Part shown: one piece after another, positions 5,388 to 6,545 of the stretch | How positions within the stretch are numbered: position 1 is the stretch's first letter | Layout: each line of letters starts with the position of its first letter | Origin: Solirubrobacteraceae bacterium | GTDB taxonomy: Bacteria; Actinomycetota; Thermoleophilia; Solirubrobacterales; Solirubrobacteraceae | Direction: 5' to 3' | DNA: 6,545 bases | NCBI GenBank assembly: GCA_025928415.1 | Contig: JAICJK010000155.1 | Coordinates: 1 to 6,545, forward strand | The notes under the pieces: model-generated | What the model saw: the letters and a program-made list of their open reading frames with translations, nothing else | What the model was told of the DNA's origin: nothing | Database searches by the model: none | Translations under genes and position numbers: made by a program

Positions 5388-6545
5388 ATGCCGGGCGCCG
5401 AGGACCGCGCCGTCGCCAAGCTCGAGGCCGACGGCGCGGCGGCCGTGACCGTCGCGGCCTTCCGGCAGCGCCTGCGCGGGCTCCACGCGCCGGACGCCGG
5501 GCTGCTGGCGGGCGACGAGCTCGAGCCCCTCGGGGAGCTGCCCGCGCTGGAGGACCTGCCGGTCCCGTCGCCGGCCGCGGCGCGCGAGGTCCTCGACCGC
5601 GTCGTCGTGCTCAAGCTCAACGGCGGGCTGGGGACGAGCATGGGCCTGAGCGCCCCCAAGTCGCTGATCGAGGTCAAGCCCGGCCACAGCTTCCTCGACG
5701 TCATCGCCCGTCAGGTGCTGGCCCTGCGCGAGCGTCACGGGGCCCGCCTGCCGCTCGTGCTCATGAACTCCGCCGCGACCCGCGCGCCGTCGCTGCGCGC
5801 GCTGGCCCGCCACCCGGCCCTGGCCGCCGACGTCCCGCCCGACTTCCTGCAGAGCCGCGAGCCCAAGCTGCTGGCCGACGGCCACGAGCCGGTGGCCTGG
5901 CCCGCCGAGCCGGAGCTCGAGTGGTGCCCGCCCGGCCACGGCGACGTCTACGCCTCGCTGGGGGCGAGCGGGATGCTCGATGCGCTGCTGGCCGCCGGCT
6001 ACCGGTGGGCGTTCGTCTCGAACTCCGACAACCTCGGCGCGCTCGTCGAGCCCCGCATCGCGGCCTGGGTCGCCGCGGAGTCGGTCCCGTTCGCGATGGA
6101 GGTCGTCCGGGGGACGGCGGCCGACCGCAAGGGCGGGCACCTCGCCCGCCACGACGGCCGCCTGGTCCTGCGCGAGACCGCGCAGGTCCCGGAGGGCGAC
6201 GACTCGTTCGGGGACGTGGAGCGCTGGCGCTGGTACAACACCAACGACCTGTGGGTCGACCTCGCCGCGCTGGACGGCCTGCTGCGCGAGCACGACGGCG
6301 CGCTCGACCTGCCGCTGATCGTCAACCGCAAGACCGTCGACCCCGCCGACCCCTCCTCGCCTGCGGTCCTGCAGCTCGAGACCGCGATGGGCGCCGCGGT
6401 CGGCGCGATCGAGGGCGCCCGGGCGGTGCACGTGCCGCGCGCCCGCTTCGCCCCGGTCAAGACGACCGACGACCTGCTCGTCGTGCGCTCGGACGCCTAC
6501 GCCCTGCGCGACGACGGCGCGATGGCGCCGATGTTCGAGGGCCCG
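5388..6545 (+). CDS. UTP-glucose-1-phosphate uridylyltransferase, eukaryotic UGP2 type (3' end cut by window)
   Basis: Makes UDP-glucose from UTP and glucose-1-phosphate, the precursor for cell-surface glycans, glycolipids and trehalose. The frame is open from the ATG at 5388 to the window edge, 386 codons without a stop. It carries the PF01704 signatures rather than those of the usual bacterial GalU: nucleotide-binding loop VLKLNGGLGTSMGLSAPKSL (74-93), PPGHGDVYASLG (181-192), metal-site segment FVSNSDNLGALV (209-220), MEVVRGTAADRKGGHLA (237-253), WYNTNDLWV (282-290), LIVNRKTVD (310-318), LQLETAMGAAVGAI (328-341) and VPRARFAPVKTTDDLLVVRSDAY (349-371) with the catalytic-type lysine K358. The catalytic domain is therefore essentially complete; roughly 80-100 C-terminal residues, normally a beta-helix domain, should lie beyond the window. 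The gap to the preceding oxidoreductase is 3 bases, so an operon is likely. Confidence 0.93.
   Translation, partial: MPGAEDRAVAKLEADGAAAVTVAAFRQRLRGLHAPDAGLLAGDELEPLGELPALEDLPVPSPAAAREVLDRVVVLKLNGGLGTSMGLSAPKSLIEVKPGHSFLDVIARQVLALRERHGARLPLVLMNSAATRAPSLRALARHPALAADVPPDFLQSREPKLLADGHEPVAWPAEPELEWCPPGHGDVYASLGASGMLDALLAAGYRWAFVSNSDNLGALVEPRIAAWVAAESVPFAMEVVRGTAADRKGGHLARHDGRLVLRETAQVPEGDDSFGDVERWRWYNTNDLWVDLAALDGLLREHDGALDLPLIVNRKTVDPADPSSPAVLQLETAMGAAVGAIEGARAVHVPRARFAPVKTTDDLLVVRSDAYALRDDGAMAPMFEGP

Noticed and set aside
4281..6431. Minus-strand open frame of 716 codons opposite the oxidoreductase and UGPase
   Set aside because: It is antisense to two well-conserved enzymes and rich in Arg, Ala, Gly and His without any family motif; a shadow of their codon bias.
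1..6545. Mobile elements, CRISPR arrays, tRNA or rRNA genes, defence or biosynthetic clusters
   Set aside because: No transposase, integrase, spaced repeats, structural RNA signatures or secondary-metabolite genes were seen; the composition is uniform across the window.

Overview
The window is very G+C-rich by eye, with third codon positions almost always G or C. Gene spacing is tight, and codon choice looks uniform throughout. This points to a high-GC actinomycete. The mix of a eukaryotic-type UDP-glucose pyrophosphorylase, a LipM/LipL-like acyl ligase, an LLM flavin oxidoreductase and an ABC-2/two-component operon would suit Thermoleophilia/Solirubrobacterales, but that placement is inference from gene style only. 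I saw no rRNA, tRNA, CRISPR array, insertion sequence or phage gene.

Left half (about 1-3357, minus strand): one compact operon read right to left. The order is ABC transporter ATPase (3357-2413), ABC-2 membrane permease (2416-1571), membrane sensor histidine kinase (1549-344) and a NarL-type response regulator (from 347, running off the left edge of the window). Two junctions are 4-base ATGA start/stop overlaps. The third is a 21-base gap in which permease and kinase share one reading frame, separated by a single TGA. The layout suggests an exporter made together with the signalling pair that probably senses its substrate or the stress it relieves.

Centre (3358-4331): a 147-base gap holds an imperfect 42-base stem-loop just after the stop of a lipoate/octanoate ligase-like gene, and the leader of the ABC operon. 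The ligase (4254-3505, minus strand) carries the YCPG cysteine motif and a GRGKVAG lysine. A 77-base divergent promoter region separates it from the plus-strand genes.

Right half (4332-6545, plus strand): an LLM-class flavin-dependent oxidoreductase (4332-5384) is followed after only 3 bases by a UDP-glucose pyrophosphorylase of the eukaryotic UGP2 type (5388 to beyond the right edge). The two are probably co-transcribed. UDP-glucose production links the second gene to envelope polysaccharide, glycolipid or trehalose synthesis; the oxidoreductase substrate cannot be read from sequence.

Most of the window is ordinary, well-packed core and accessory metabolism. The points most worth a second look are the eukaryotic-type UGPase, the single-stop permease/kinase junction, the stem-loop between ligase and ABC operon, and the absence of a ribosome binding site before the oxidoreductase. 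I do not see a clearly new biological system.
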